In this document: piece after piece, positions 15,601-24,054 of the stretch
Layout: every line of letters starts with the position of its first letter
Numbering within the stretch: the first letter of the stretch is position 1
Source of the DNA: a virus
Reading direction: 5' to 3' (one strand)
DNA: 35,021 nucleotides
Virus record (IMG/VR): IMGVR_UViG_3300023210_000112
Span: 1 to 35,021 of that record
Translations under genes and position numbers: made by a program
Notes under the pieces: generated by a model
Seen by the model: only the letters and a program-made list of their open reading frames with translations
Databases searched by the model: none
What the model was told of the DNA's origin: nothing

Positions 15601-18600
15601 CCTTTCGCCTGTGCTGCCAACATATCATCAAGCATAATCTCTTCAGAGGCATAATTGTTTTCAAGCGCTATACTCGAAAGAGATTCTCCTTCTATATCGT
15701 CGAGGAAACCAACATCATCCTCTATTGGTGTCTTATCAAGGATAAGCTCTTTTAGATAATCTGCTGCTGTTCTATCATCAGGAACATACAAATAATTTTG
15801 CTGCTCTAGTATCTGTGCTAATTGGTCTAAGCCCTGGCCATCTTTTCTATATATTCTAGGAGAAGCACCACTCTCTTTAAAAAGTTTTTTATCTTCTGCT
15901 GTTAGAGTAGAAGCTTTCACCCCACCAAGTCCAAGAACTAAACCTCGATAATCTTTAGGCCCTTTATCTTCAAGCTTCTTAAAGATAGATCCTCTGTGCC
16001 TTTGTCGCATCTGCTTAACTGCGTCTGTACCTCTTAGAGCTTCTATTTCTGTTGGTTCGATACCACCAAGGTCTTGAGCATTCTTTATGGCCTTATAAAC
16101 TTGCTGTCCTTCAATCTCTTTTGTTACTTTTTTAGTTATTGCTTCTCTGCCACCTTCCGCTTGCACATACGCAGCTAATGAAGCTTTTGTTTGCTTCTCT
16201 ATTGCTGTCTGCTCTGCCTTTTTATCTTTGTCGCCTAGATCAATAGCAACCGATAGAGGGAGTTTAATCAAAGCTTCCATAGATGGCTTCGCACTGTAGT
16301 AAGCATTTGCTTCTGCTATATCTTCTTTAGATGCCAATATTCTATCAAATATCGCTCTTACCTCATCATTGATATCTACATCAATCGGTGAACCCTTTAT
16401 GACTTTATATATTGCATCCATCCAATCTCTGATTCTTCTAAAAGCATTTGTTAACTGGATAGATGGCGCTCTCCCTTCTTTTAGATATCTTTCAAAACCT
16501 CTTGCTATTTTCTCATGGCCAGCTCTATTTAACTCGCCACCCGCATAATCAACCAATGCATTAAAATCGTCCTGGAACTGTTGATCTCCATGACCACTAT
16601 TTATAATCTGTCTTTGCTCATTGGTGAAAATATGTGACATCTCATGAAGGAAGCTAGACAAGTTCGCGCTACCAAATAGATTAATAACCGCGCCCGAATC
16701 GGTAAACTGTACGTTGCCCCTTTGAACTCCTTGCTCTTGGAAAAGTGTCTGTCCTTTAAGAACTTCCTCTCTTAGCTTTTCAGTTATTGGTAGACTCCAA
16801 ACTTCAGCCCTAGAAGCTTGTTTCGCAAGTGCTTTTTTAAGTTCGCTCCTACTATTAAAGTCTCCTAGCTCTGCGCCACTTACTCTATTCCATAGATGAG
16901 ATACACCTGTATCCATCTCCACATAGGAAAGCCCATTCTCATGCTCGTAGAAGCTCCTATCACTAAGCCTGTCAGTTAGCTCAAACTGCCCTATAGTTAC
17001 CCCACCACTATACTGATTATCTTCTCTTATAAGCTCGTTAATCTCATCTATTTTAGCCTGAAAATCTTCTATACCCTCAAAAGTTCCGTAGCCTTCACCA
17101 TCGGAAGAGTTTAAAGAATAATTACCCGTCCCCCTGTTTAACTGGTACTCGAACCCCGAAATCTCAGGATCGCTATAGTAGTCTACCTCTCCAATCGTTG
17201 TTACATGTTCAAAGTTAGCAAGGTTAATCTCACTTTTCTCTTCAATGGCTTCTCCATAATCCAAAGCTCTATCGACATATACCCCCGCTGAGTAGCCCGC
17301 ATTTAGGAAAGCAAAACCAACTTCTCTACCAGTAGCCTCAACCTCTGAAGCCTCAATCATTAGGCTGTTTACAATCCCATTATCTCCGGCTTCCCTGGCT
17401 AACTCCGCTGCTGCTCTAAGCTCAAGAGGGCCAACTTCATCCTGTCTTGCTATCCTAGAGCTGCCACTCGCATCTATTTTAGTAACTCCAACCTTTGCTT
17501 TCTTGTCCAACTTCTTAACGTGTCGTTGAACAGTGTTAGGGAGAACTTTATCATATAAACTTTTTAGTCCTTCCCCTCCTACTCTTAAATCGGTTCCTTC
17601 AATTACCCCAGATTCGCCACCGTTTATGATCTTCTCTGCGATCTCACCGCCTACAAGTTCCTCTAGTTCTTCCTTAAAATAACCTTCCGCTGGTTGCGCA
17701 ACCTCATTACCACTAATATCTTTTATTACTAAGGTATATCCACCATCCATAACTTCATCGTACTGAATAGACGATACTTGTTTGCTTAGATCATATCTAT
17801 CTACTTGCTGCTCTCCTGAAGTCCAAGCTACCGAGTCATAACCTTCTATAGATGCCATATGTAGAACACGTTTGAAGGCCAACAAACTCCAAGCCGATCT
17901 TCCCTTAAAAGGTGCATCCGGTACGCCTCTTCTTAGCTTCTCCGCTACCGCTGCATATTCAGCTCTTAAAGCTTCAAGCTTTTCCGTTGTAAAATCTAAC
18001 TTAGCCTGGCGCTTGGCCGAATAGTCGCGATTAAGAGCTATATATTTCATGTTGGCCAACTTTGCGACCTGTTTAGCTTCTTGGAGTTTTACGAATGATT
18101 CATCATTCTGAAAAGTGTAGTGATCCGAGTTCGCCACCTCTAGCGCAGTATCCGCTGTCGCTAGATCACTTTTAGACTGGACTCTAAAACTCCACGCTTC
18201 ATTAGCAGCAGCTTCATATGGTGCGACTGCTTCCTTATATTCTGGATCACTAAAGTAGTTATCTATAGTATTTTGTAAGGCTTCTTGCTCCTTTCGTAGT
18301 TCAGACCTTCTTTTTACATATCCCTTTTTTGCTCCGTCCCTGTGCCAATCACTTTGAATCTCTTCAATGAATAGAACCTTATTTCCATTTGCATCTATCC
18401 GGTCATTAAGTCGAATGTGCGCCAACACATTTACCTCTTGCCAGTGTTCCGTTTCGTAGTCATCTTGCCCACTCTCTCTATCTTCTGTTCTAGCAGCATC
18501 ATACTCAGCATATATACTTTTATATAGCTCATCATCAATGATATGCCCCCGCTCATTTCTAGGCATCGCTATAAGCTGCCGCTCAAGAGCTTTCATTCTA

Positions 18601-21308
18601 TCGTAGCTTGTTGATCCCCTCTTTGTAGCATCGATTTGATTCTTTAAATCATCCCAATCACTTTCAAGGTTTTTTCTCCCTTCAAAATGATGCTCGTTCC
18701 CTTCCCTTTCTACACCTTGTAAAGAAGCATCAAGATCAATCATCTGTTGCTCAACATCTTGCAACTCAGCTTCTAAGAAAGCCAACCTCCCAGTATCTAC
18801 TGCGCCCCTATCCCTCGGTAGGATTAACCTAACAATTCTATAGTTAGTTCCACCAGGAAGGGTATAAGAATCAAAACGTGTATTCCTTTGACCTGTATAA
18901 TCATCCCCTCTACCTTCTACTATCTCCTCTAACTGTAATCCTCCCCTTTCGAGAAACTTTACAATATCCTCTTTAGATACTTTCCCTTCGGTAGATTCTA
19001 GAAGCTCCTCAATTCCGGTAAAGTCTAATTCGGCTTGCTTTATACCAACTATTTCTTTAACTCTCTTGGCAAGCTCTTTCGCGGGCATCTTCTTAAAGTT
19101 CATACCCTGTACACCGACCCTCAATTTAGAGTAAAACCCTAAAGGATCAGTTTGCTCGAAAGTGTTAGGATCAATTGTTTCACCCTCGAAAGTCATTACC
19201 TCATCGCTTACTTTAATAACAGGGTTAACCCTTGCCCACCATTGATCTAAAGTTTCGTTGCTCTGCTTGCTTAACTGCTTTGAACCTTCGATAGCTATTG
19301 CCATGTTAGTATCTGCATCTACCGCGCTAAGACCGAAACCCTGTTCTTCTGTAATCTCTAAAAGAGTTTCACCTTCTGCTAGTTGGTCATTAAGCTTAAC
19401 TAAATTTTCCTCTGCTTTATCTATATTGACAGAAGATGATAATTTATTACCATTAGCATCTCGGATAACAAATGCCTGTTTAGGAAGAACAAGCTGCTCC
19501 CTAAGCCTCAAAGCTTGAACAGGTAAAGCACTATCTTTTATTAATTGGTTGTACTCCGCTTGCATCTCTTCTAGAGCTTTTGGTAACTGCTCGTTTAACT
19601 TTGCTGCATCTACTGAAGAGAGACCATCTGCTGTAAATCTAATATGATCTCTTACAGCTTCAGCTAGTTCTGTTCCCGCAAACTTCTGCGCAAACTTCGA
19701 CCTACTTACTTTAAAAACTCCTGTTACATCTGCTTCAGAAGCTTGCTCTACGATATCAAGTTCTTCCATTGTATTCTTGAGACCAACAAAATCATCTTGA
19801 TGATATGATTCAATTATCTCTTTTGGAATTAATATATCTTCAGCAATGCCACCCGCTGCATGTTGAGCTTTTGACATTTCTTCGTATTCTTCAGGAGATC
19901 TTTCGTTTAGCTTTGACTCCTCTGCTATCTTCATCTCTGCATCGAAAAGGTCTAGATCTTTTTTAGTCTGCTTAACTTTCCTAATATCTGAAGGGAGTTT
20001 AATAGCTAAGGGAAGAAACGCATATGGAGCTACAACTTGCCCCGCGTATATACCTTGCATAAATATTTCAGGCGCTCTATCTTTAAATATCTGCTTCGCC
20101 TCTTCTAAAGTATGCCCTTCCTTCTGTGCTTCACCCCAGATATCTGTAATCCCTTCTGGCCATTCCTGGAGAAATTCAGCACTCATCTCGGCAAATCCAT
20201 GAGCAAAGAATTGTTTAATAACTTCTTTTATGCCCGTAGATTTAAAAAGAGCGGCTAATCTCGTAGCGGGTAATACTTCTATTGCTGCTTGAAATACAGT
20301 ATTAAATGTTGCGCCTTTTAATGCCTTTTCATGACCAATGCCTTTTGATTTTAATTCGTCGTATGTTTGCCCGAATATCTGCCCAGATATAACAGCAAGC
20401 CCACCCGCTGGGCCAAACGACTTAGTAGCTAAAACACTAGCAACAACTTGAGCGCCAACTCTTGAAACATCGTTTAGATATCCTTGAGCGCCACTAACTC
20501 TAGGAATCGGGATACCTCTTAGGAAGTCTGAGTTCTTAGCAAAATCTATTTGTTGAAGTATCAGCTCTCTAGTAGCTACTTCCTTTTGCGCTCCTTCAAC
20601 TATTTTAGGTATCCCAGAATTAAGCTCGTTATCTAGTTCAAATATTTTTTGATGCTGTTCAACTGCTAGCGTACTAAGTAGCCCCTTACTAAGAGTTTTA
20701 AAACCCTCTTTTGCTTCATGTGCAAGGATTTCTACTGGGCCGCGATTATACGCTGTGATTAATCCTTCTATCTTGGTTAGTGTTTCAACATCATCTTTCG
20801 CTATTGCCATTTTTGCCGGATTAGAAAGCATCCTAGAAGTAACTGGATACTTTGGTTTTCCATCTGCACCAACTTCAAATAGAGAGTTAAAAACTTGTCT
20901 TGCCTTATTACTCTCTTTATATAATTTCTTATTATTGTTTACTGTATCAAAAGGTAAATTTCTAACTCTAGCAATTGCTTGAACCTCTGCCGCTTCATCA
21001 GGAGTTAAACCTTTAAAAGCTTGAAGTGACCAAGCTAGCTTTCCTCTGTCTAGTTTTACCGCTGTATCAAACCCTTCAGCGCCTTGAGAAAATAGTTTAT
21101 TCTCTAGAAACCCTACATCATCCTCAAACTCTGTACCCCTCAATAATTCTGGGATGTATTGGTTCTCAACCGCAGATGTTTTAATTGGATCTTTATACGT
21201 TCCTGAATCTATTTTCTTGTACCCAGAAGGAATGAAAGATGGTTTTGGTTCATCCCTCTTTACTTCTTTCTTTGTGTACCCTTCTGGAATGAATGATGGA
21301 TTTGCCAT
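12690..21308 (-). CDS. Giant polyvalent/internal virion protein with a zincin domain
   Basis: This 2872-residue protein sits where the largest ejected internal virion protein (T7 gp16-like) is encoded. Residues 4-11 and 23-30 carry two copies of PSFIPxGY. Residues about 265-440 are Ala/Gly-rich and hydrophobic (VGAQVVASVLATKSFGPAGG), suited to membrane crossing. Residues about 980-1190 contain IEEIQSDWH (W988) and VAWTSGEQQVDRYDL (W1162), signatures of large polyvalent phage proteins. HEMSH at 1555-1559 is a zincin active-site motif. EDDVGFL occurs twice, at 62-68 and 1863-1869. The rest is largely helical with a basic end (GQKKKRR). I see no lytic transglycosylase motif. It is likely injected with the DNA to build the conduit and act on host targets. 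Confidence 0.8.
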   Translation of the reverse strand: MANPSFIPEGYTKKEVKRDEPKPSFIPSGYKKIDSGTYKDPIKTSAVENQYIPELLRGTEFEDDVGFLENKLFSQGAEGFDTAVKLDRGKLAWSLQAFKGLTPDEAAEVQAIARVRNLPFDTVNNNKKLYKESNKARQVFNSLFEVGADGKPKYPVTSRMLSNPAKMAIAKDDVETLTKIEGLITAYNRGPVEILAHEAKEGFKTLSKGLLSTLAVEQHQKIFELDNELNSGIPKIVEGAQKEVATRELILQQIDFAKNSDFLRGIPIPRVSGAQGYLNDVSRVGAQVVASVLATKSFGPAGGLAVISGQIFGQTYDELKSKGIGHEKALKGATFNTVFQAAIEVLPATRLAALFKSTGIKEVIKQFFAHGFAEMSAEFLQEWPEGITDIWGEAQKEGHTLEEAKQIFKDRAPEIFMQGIYAGQVVAPYAFLPLAIKLPSDIRKVKQTKKDLDLFDAEMKIAEESKLNERSPEEYEEMSKAQHAAGGIAEDILIPKEIIESYHQDDFVGLKNTMEELDIVEQASEADVTGVFKVSRSKFAQKFAGTELAEAVRDHIRFTADGLSSVDAAKLNEQLPKALEEMQAEYNQLIKDSALPVQALRLREQLVLPKQAFVIRDANGNKLSSSVNIDKAEENLVKLNDQLAEGETLLEITEEQGFGLSAVDADTNMAIAIEGSKQLSKQSNETLDQWWARVNPVIKVSDEVMTFEGETIDPNTFEQTDPLGFYSKLRVGVQGMNFKKMPAKELAKRVKEIVGIKQAELDFTGIEELLESTEGKVSKEDIVKFLERGGLQLEEIVEGRGDDYTGQRNTRFDSYTLPGGTNYRIVRLILPRDRGAVDTGRLAFLEAELQDVEQQMIDLDASLQGVEREGNEHHFEGRKNLESDWDDLKNQIDATKRGSTSYDRMKALERQLIAMPRNERGHIIDDELYKSIYAEYDAARTEDRESGQDDYETEHWQEVNVLAHIRLNDRIDANGNKVLFIEEIQSDWHRDGAKKGYVKRRSELRKEQEALQNTIDNYFSDPEYKEAVAPYEAAANEAWSFRVQSKSDLATADTALEVANSDHYTFQNDESFVKLQEAKQVAKLANMKYIALNRDYSAKRQAKLDFTTEKLEALRAEYAAVAEKLRRGVPDAPFKGRSAWSLLAFKRVLHMASIEGYDSVAWTSGEQQVDRYDLSKQVSSIQYDEVMDGGYTLVIKDISGNEVAQPAEGYFKEELEELVGGEIAEKIINGGESGVIEGTDLRVGGEGLKSLYDKVLPNTVQRHVKKLDKKAKVGVTKIDASGSSRIARQDEVGPLELRAAAELAREAGDNGIVNSLMIEASEVEATGREVGFAFLNAGYSAGVYVDRALDYGEAIEEKSEINLANFEHVTTIGEVDYYSDPEISGFEYQLNRGTGNYSLNSSDGEGYGTFEGIEDFQAKIDEINELIREDNQYSGGVTIGQFELTDRLSDRSFYEHENGLSYVEMDTGVSHLWNRVSGAELGDFNSRSELKKALAKQASRAEVWSLPITEKLREEVLKGQTLFQEQGVQRGNVQFTDSGAVINLFGSANLSSFLHEMSHIFTNEQRQIINSGHGDQQFQDDFNALVDYAGGELNRAGHEKIARGFERYLKEGRAPSIQLTNAFRRIRDWMDAIYKVIKGSPIDVDINDEVRAIFDRILASKEDIAEANAYYSAKPSMEALIKLPLSVAIDLGDKDKKAEQTAIEKQTKASLAAYVQAEGGREAITKKVTKEIEGQQVYKAIKNAQDLGGIEPTEIEALRGTDAVKQMRQRHRGSIFKKLEDKGPKDYRGLVLGLGGVKASTLTAEDKKLFKESGASPRIYRKDGQGLDQLAQILEQQNYLYVPDDRTAADYLKELILDKTPIEDDVGFLDDIEGESLSSIALENNYASEEIMLDDMLAAQAKGKAIEAKTKEVIKARENEIKRQLLAGESIPGEDSFHSEERLTHLIAQAEALAAKIYREEAKAVDRLAAKIVKDAATDRISVLPVWKAIRYNDYSAAEKRYAKKAQDFLTEGKLVEAHEAIKTQAINHAMVLASIKARDAKHKIDARYKSKKINPKLKNAELEYRDNAAALIGTYDLNKTVAVPKTLTPLKSLDEILESLIPEWITNRVKPQNYRNHRDLPFGQFVQLDKAIGEILSSGTEELHGLENEAIKTVTDLEEASLETMKNLPNIEVKDEFGFLGAKTFLGPKLSLAEGFIDSTKKLEMIAERLDNYSFEKNKILGPLRTKVREGVDKEGDYNDKKQATLTAADKHLQGLYGAVKRLNQVHGSYAFDIPGVPTTEDMKAAGQNKWTAERVVSFVLNMGNDGNYAALSNSYKYNAAQVDAIVKQLVKKEIRAIQGIWDVTETLFPELDAAHFRIYNHHLERVEARELTLQAADGEITVRGGYYPLMFDHNLNFQAKGQKLTEDAKRDDIMANRDMNVVRSAKPKNGATFHRTKGHRLPPMLAFSEVWFTHVNDVIRYTTHSEYLRDMNRLIKRPAWRARVIEVSGEAIYKGISSSVSYQALPERRRPDGKADAIMDGLRKSATTAILGLNAAVGIKQRVSQINAVNEIGWKYLAIGYASTDIRNSTLGIGNGKKYQNMLKLSKLMRLRDGNISREISDFTNSMNPLVIKIRTPFKIPFVPREFTWRDVQDFSFEWIQMNDRATVGVVWYGAFAKGMDENANLNEKDQLKKAIQYANIVVQNTQPSSIPIDLSEAQRAEGALRLFTAFSTFTMGVYGNRVQFKYRAWRDGAITNRQYFNHILNDTVLPSFALVAISTLISRGELPDKEQLFWAPLETLISWMPWVRDIASLKYGRAIGESPTFEFPNRIAKAVDSTKYSITKNKNWDRALWDIGRAVEIPLGFPALNVVKQSKNTYDIITGQKKKRR

Positions 21309-21324
21309 TAGTATTACCTCTTGA

Positions 21325-23073
21325 TTACTTTGAATATGTCTCTATTAGTATCCCGTCTAAGTCATAAACTCTTATGATGCCATCACCCTCTACATAGTAT
21401 TGATCAGTAGTAGCTGAGAATTTTAGATCGTTGCCAAAAGCTTTTAAATCTTCGGGTATATTCTTCTCGTCTAAGAATCTTTCCTCTCTTGTTTTATCAT
21501 CTTCAATATTAAGCGTTTCAAACCTGTATTGAGGTCTATCTCCAAGACCAAACCAAATACCACTATCTACAGTAACAGGCTCCATTAGAGATTTTATAAT
21601 CTCAATAGACTTTTCTTCTGTCCGCTCTTTCTCTGGGACTAGCCTTATCCTTTCACCAAATGCCGAGGTTAAATCATTAAGCCTCTTGTTGGCTTCCTCT
21701 CCCCCGTCCTTGCTGAAGTCTTCAATTCCTCTAACAGCGGTTTTTAATAAACTGTATGGATTCGTTGTTGTAAAAGATTTTCCCTTTCTTTGCAGCTTAA
21801 CCAACTCTTTGTATTCCGCTTTCGGGTTAAGCTTCCCATCAATTAGATACTGCTTAAGATCTACTTTCATAAATTCATCTTCAGGCATTGCCATCAGCTC
21901 GCCATAAAGCTTGAAGTCTGTTTTGATGCTATTCCCTTGATCTTCTTCCATCAGATATTTTTTAAGCTTTGTTAGATATACTTGATCTTTCCCACGTATA
22001 ACTTCAAAAGGAACGTCATAGTTATGAGGACTTCTATAAAGCGCGTCTACTTCATCCTCTATCCGCGCCTTATATTTCATCTCTTTAAACATTTCCTTCT
22101 CAGCAAATTGTTCCTTAACTCCCGCCTTGACCAATCTTCGCCTGTCTGGGTCTTTAATCTTGCCCGCTTCTTTTAATTGGCCTTCTAAATCTTTTCCTGA
22201 AGTTGAGATCTCATCAGCTCTATTACTAGACCATTCACGTAAAGATGATTCCTCTAGCTGCTCTTTTCTGAACTGTCGATCTTTAGGATCAAAGTGTTTC
22301 CAGTTCTCTTTAAGATTCTCAAGTGCTGCTGTAGGAGACTTAGCGGAAAGGTCTTTGTTCATTGCCTCCCAAACTTTAAAATGTGCATCCTCAACTTTCT
22401 TTTCAACGATCTCTTTACCTACTGATAAGTTCCAAACCTTTTGACCTTTATCATTTAGAAATACGCCATTTGAACTTTCGATATTTTGTTGGATCTTTTT
22501 AAGCGCAACACCCATACTTGAAGCTTCAAACTCTGCTGTCCCTGGTGCTGCTTTAGGCATTCCGCTTGCTACTGCTTCCTCTAGTACATTTAAGTTCTCT
22601 GCTTCTTTAGTCTTTTGATCGAATATTCTTAACTGTTGATCCTGATATTCTAAAGCATTTTCTCGATACGAATTCGCTTTAGCATCGAAGCTATCCCGAA
22701 AAAGGTTTTTCTGGTTTTCGTTGTCTAAACCTTTAATATATTTCTCTTGGATCTTACCGAGTTCAGCATCAAAACCTTTGTAAGAAGTAGAACCCGCTTG
22801 TCCCTTCTTAGTCTTAAGCCTGATATGAGCTTTCCGCATCTCCAGACTTGCATCATTAAGCTTCTGCCTAGACGTTGCGCGATCTAGCTTTTGATCCATT
22901 CGCTTTTGATATGTAAGATATGCCCCTGTTGCTTCCTGGCCAATCGTACCTAAGTTTTGTAGGTCTTGAGCTTTAGCTAAACCAAACTGATTTGCCGTTG
23001 CCCCACCTACTGCCTTAGTAGTGTTCCCACCTTGAGCGGCTACCTGTTGTTTATACTGTGGTATTAGTGCCAT
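21325..23073 (-). CDS. Internal virion protein, helical (T7 gp15-type position)
   Basis: This 582-residue protein is highly charged and mainly helical, with long stretches of heptad-like pattern (about residues 60-160 and 250-340), and ends in a small beta-rich domain (YYVEGDGIIRVYDLDGILIE). The N-terminus is Gln/Gly/Ala-rich (IPQYKQQVAAQGG). No catalytic motif is seen. It lies between the smaller MCSP-starting protein and the giant polyvalent protein, the place of the middle internal or ejection protein in podoviruses. It probably forms part of the ejected core or the channel across the periplasm. The assignment rests on position and composition; sequence similarity to gp15 is not evident by eye. 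Confidence 0.65.
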   Translation of the reverse strand: MALIPQYKQQVAAQGGNTTKAVGGATANQFGLAKAQDLQNLGTIGQEATGAYLTYQKRMDQKLDRATSRQKLNDASLEMRKAHIRLKTKKGQAGSTSYKGFDAELGKIQEKYIKGLDNENQKNLFRDSFDAKANSYRENALEYQDQQLRIFDQKTKEAENLNVLEEAVASGMPKAAPGTAEFEASSMGVALKKIQQNIESSNGVFLNDKGQKVWNLSVGKEIVEKKVEDAHFKVWEAMNKDLSAKSPTAALENLKENWKHFDPKDRQFRKEQLEESSLREWSSNRADEISTSGKDLEGQLKEAGKIKDPDRRRLVKAGVKEQFAEKEMFKEMKYKARIEDEVDALYRSPHNYDVPFEVIRGKDQVYLTKLKKYLMEEDQGNSIKTDFKLYGELMAMPEDEFMKVDLKQYLIDGKLNPKAEYKELVKLQRKGKSFTTTNPYSLLKTAVRGIEDFSKDGGEEANKRLNDLTSAFGERIRLVPEKERTEEKSIEIIKSLMEPVTVDSGIWFGLGDRPQYRFETLNIEDDKTREERFLDEKNIPEDLKAFGNDLKFSATTDQYYVEGDGIIRVYDLDGILIETYSK

Positions 23074-23074
23074 T

Positions 23075-23584
23075 TTATAACCCCTTATAACTTGCGTAAG
23101 TTTGTGCTGCTCTACTGCTACTATCTAAGAGTGAAATAAACCCTGCTCGATTTGCGCTTACTTGGCCTGCTCTGTATTGGCCAGCTTGACTTTGATAGTT
23201 CTCGCCTTGAAGCCGAATATTTCTTGCCGATCTTTCCGCATTACTCTGCATTGTCATTGCATCTATTTCGCCAAGTGCTGCTGTATCTTGTAGGTTTTTC
23301 AATGCACTTCCTGTATCAACAACAACCCCAGAACCCGCAGTGTTTAACCGCTGTTGACTCTTGAAGTCTTCTACATTGCTACGATGCTTTTTAACGTCGA
23401 TCTTAGATTGATTCATAACCCAAGCTGCATCTATCCTAGACATAGATGCATTCTTCTCCGCTACGTCCGCATTATATTCTGCTGCTTGATTGCCCGCTTT
23501 CGCTGCATCTTTGCTGCCCTTATATTTTGAGTAAGCACTAAGCGCAAGTGTGCCACCCACCACCGCTGCCGTTGGACTACACAT
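23075..23584 (-). CDS. Small internal virion protein (T7 gp14-type)
   Basis: This 169-residue protein has an N-terminal MCSPTAAVVGGTLALSAYSK, a short Gly/Ala-rich hydrophobic segment as in T7 gp14-type proteins that enter the host outer membrane. A helical Ala/Gln-rich body follows (AAKAGNQAAEYNADVAEKN; NIRLQGENYQSQAGQYRAGQ). Its ATG overlaps the end of the GNAT-like gene, and its stop lies 1 base before the next start, so the internal virion genes form one coupled set. The MC(S/D)P start is shared with two other virion-region proteins at 31615-32160 and 32164-32607. Confidence 0.7.
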   Translation of the reverse strand: MCSPTAAVVGGTLALSAYSKYKGSKDAAKAGNQAAEYNADVAEKNASMSRIDAAWVMNQSKIDVKKHRSNVEDFKSQQRLNTAGSGVVVDTGSALKNLQDTAALGEIDAMTMQSNAERSARNIRLQGENYQSQAGQYRAGQVSANRAGFISLLDSSSRAAQTYASYKGL

Positions 23585-24054
23585 TAAATACCCCCTATAT
23601 GAAATAAACGAAAATCTTTATTGTTAACGCCAATTGGTTTTGGATCTTCCATTATAAAGCCCAAACGCTTAAGCCATTTTATAGAGATATGGTTATCAAC
23701 GCTTATCAGGTTTACAAGTCTTGGTCTTACTGCCCTCATCTCTTTTACATATTTACTGCCAAGATTAATAAGAGTTGATTTAGCTTTGTAGACATCTTTA
23801 GTCGCAAGCAACCAAACTACTCCGCAGTCATCAACTCCCCTAACCGCAGTAACCCCAAAAGCCGCTACTGGTTTATCTTCAACAAATATTGCTTTGATAT
23901 ATAAAGCATGAGTGAAACCAAACAAAAGAGAGTCTTGTGCTTTCATGCCCGATGCCTGCTCGCATTCAAAGATATCGATATCTCTTAGATTCTGCCCTAT
24001 CGTTTTTATATCCTGTAAAGTACAAGCCCCTACATGCTGTTTAATTCTGCCCAT
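23584..24054 (-). CDS. GNAT-fold-like protein, T7 gp13-type
   Basis: This protein has 156 residues. I chose the ATG at 24054 (GAGGG upstream); a longer frame to 24165 would run deep into the nozzle gene. The layout resembles an acetyltransferase: a strand with HALYIKAIFVEDKPVAAFGV, then DDCGVVWLLATKDV, and a late LVNLISVDNHISIKWLKRLG, where N-x-x-x-x-x-W-L--LGF is a typical GNAT C-terminal pattern. T7 gp13 and many podovirus homologues occupy this site between nozzle and internal virion genes and share this fold. Enzyme activity is doubtful, since the usual R/Q-x-x-G-x-G/A acetyl-CoA loop is not evident. It may act only in virion assembly. Confidence 0.65.
   Translation of the reverse strand: MGRIKQHVGACTLQDIKTIGQNLRDIDIFECEQASGMKAQDSLLFGFTHALYIKAIFVEDKPVAAFGVTAVRGVDDCGVVWLLATKDVYKAKSTLINLGSKYVKEMRAVRPRLVNLISVDNHISIKWLKRLGFIMEDPKPIGVNNKDFRLFHIGGI

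Noticed and set aside
12690-21308. Lytic transglycosylase domain in the giant protein
   Set aside because: This was expected from T7 gp16, but I see no catalytic Glu in an SLT-type motif such as ES(x)G near the N-terminus.
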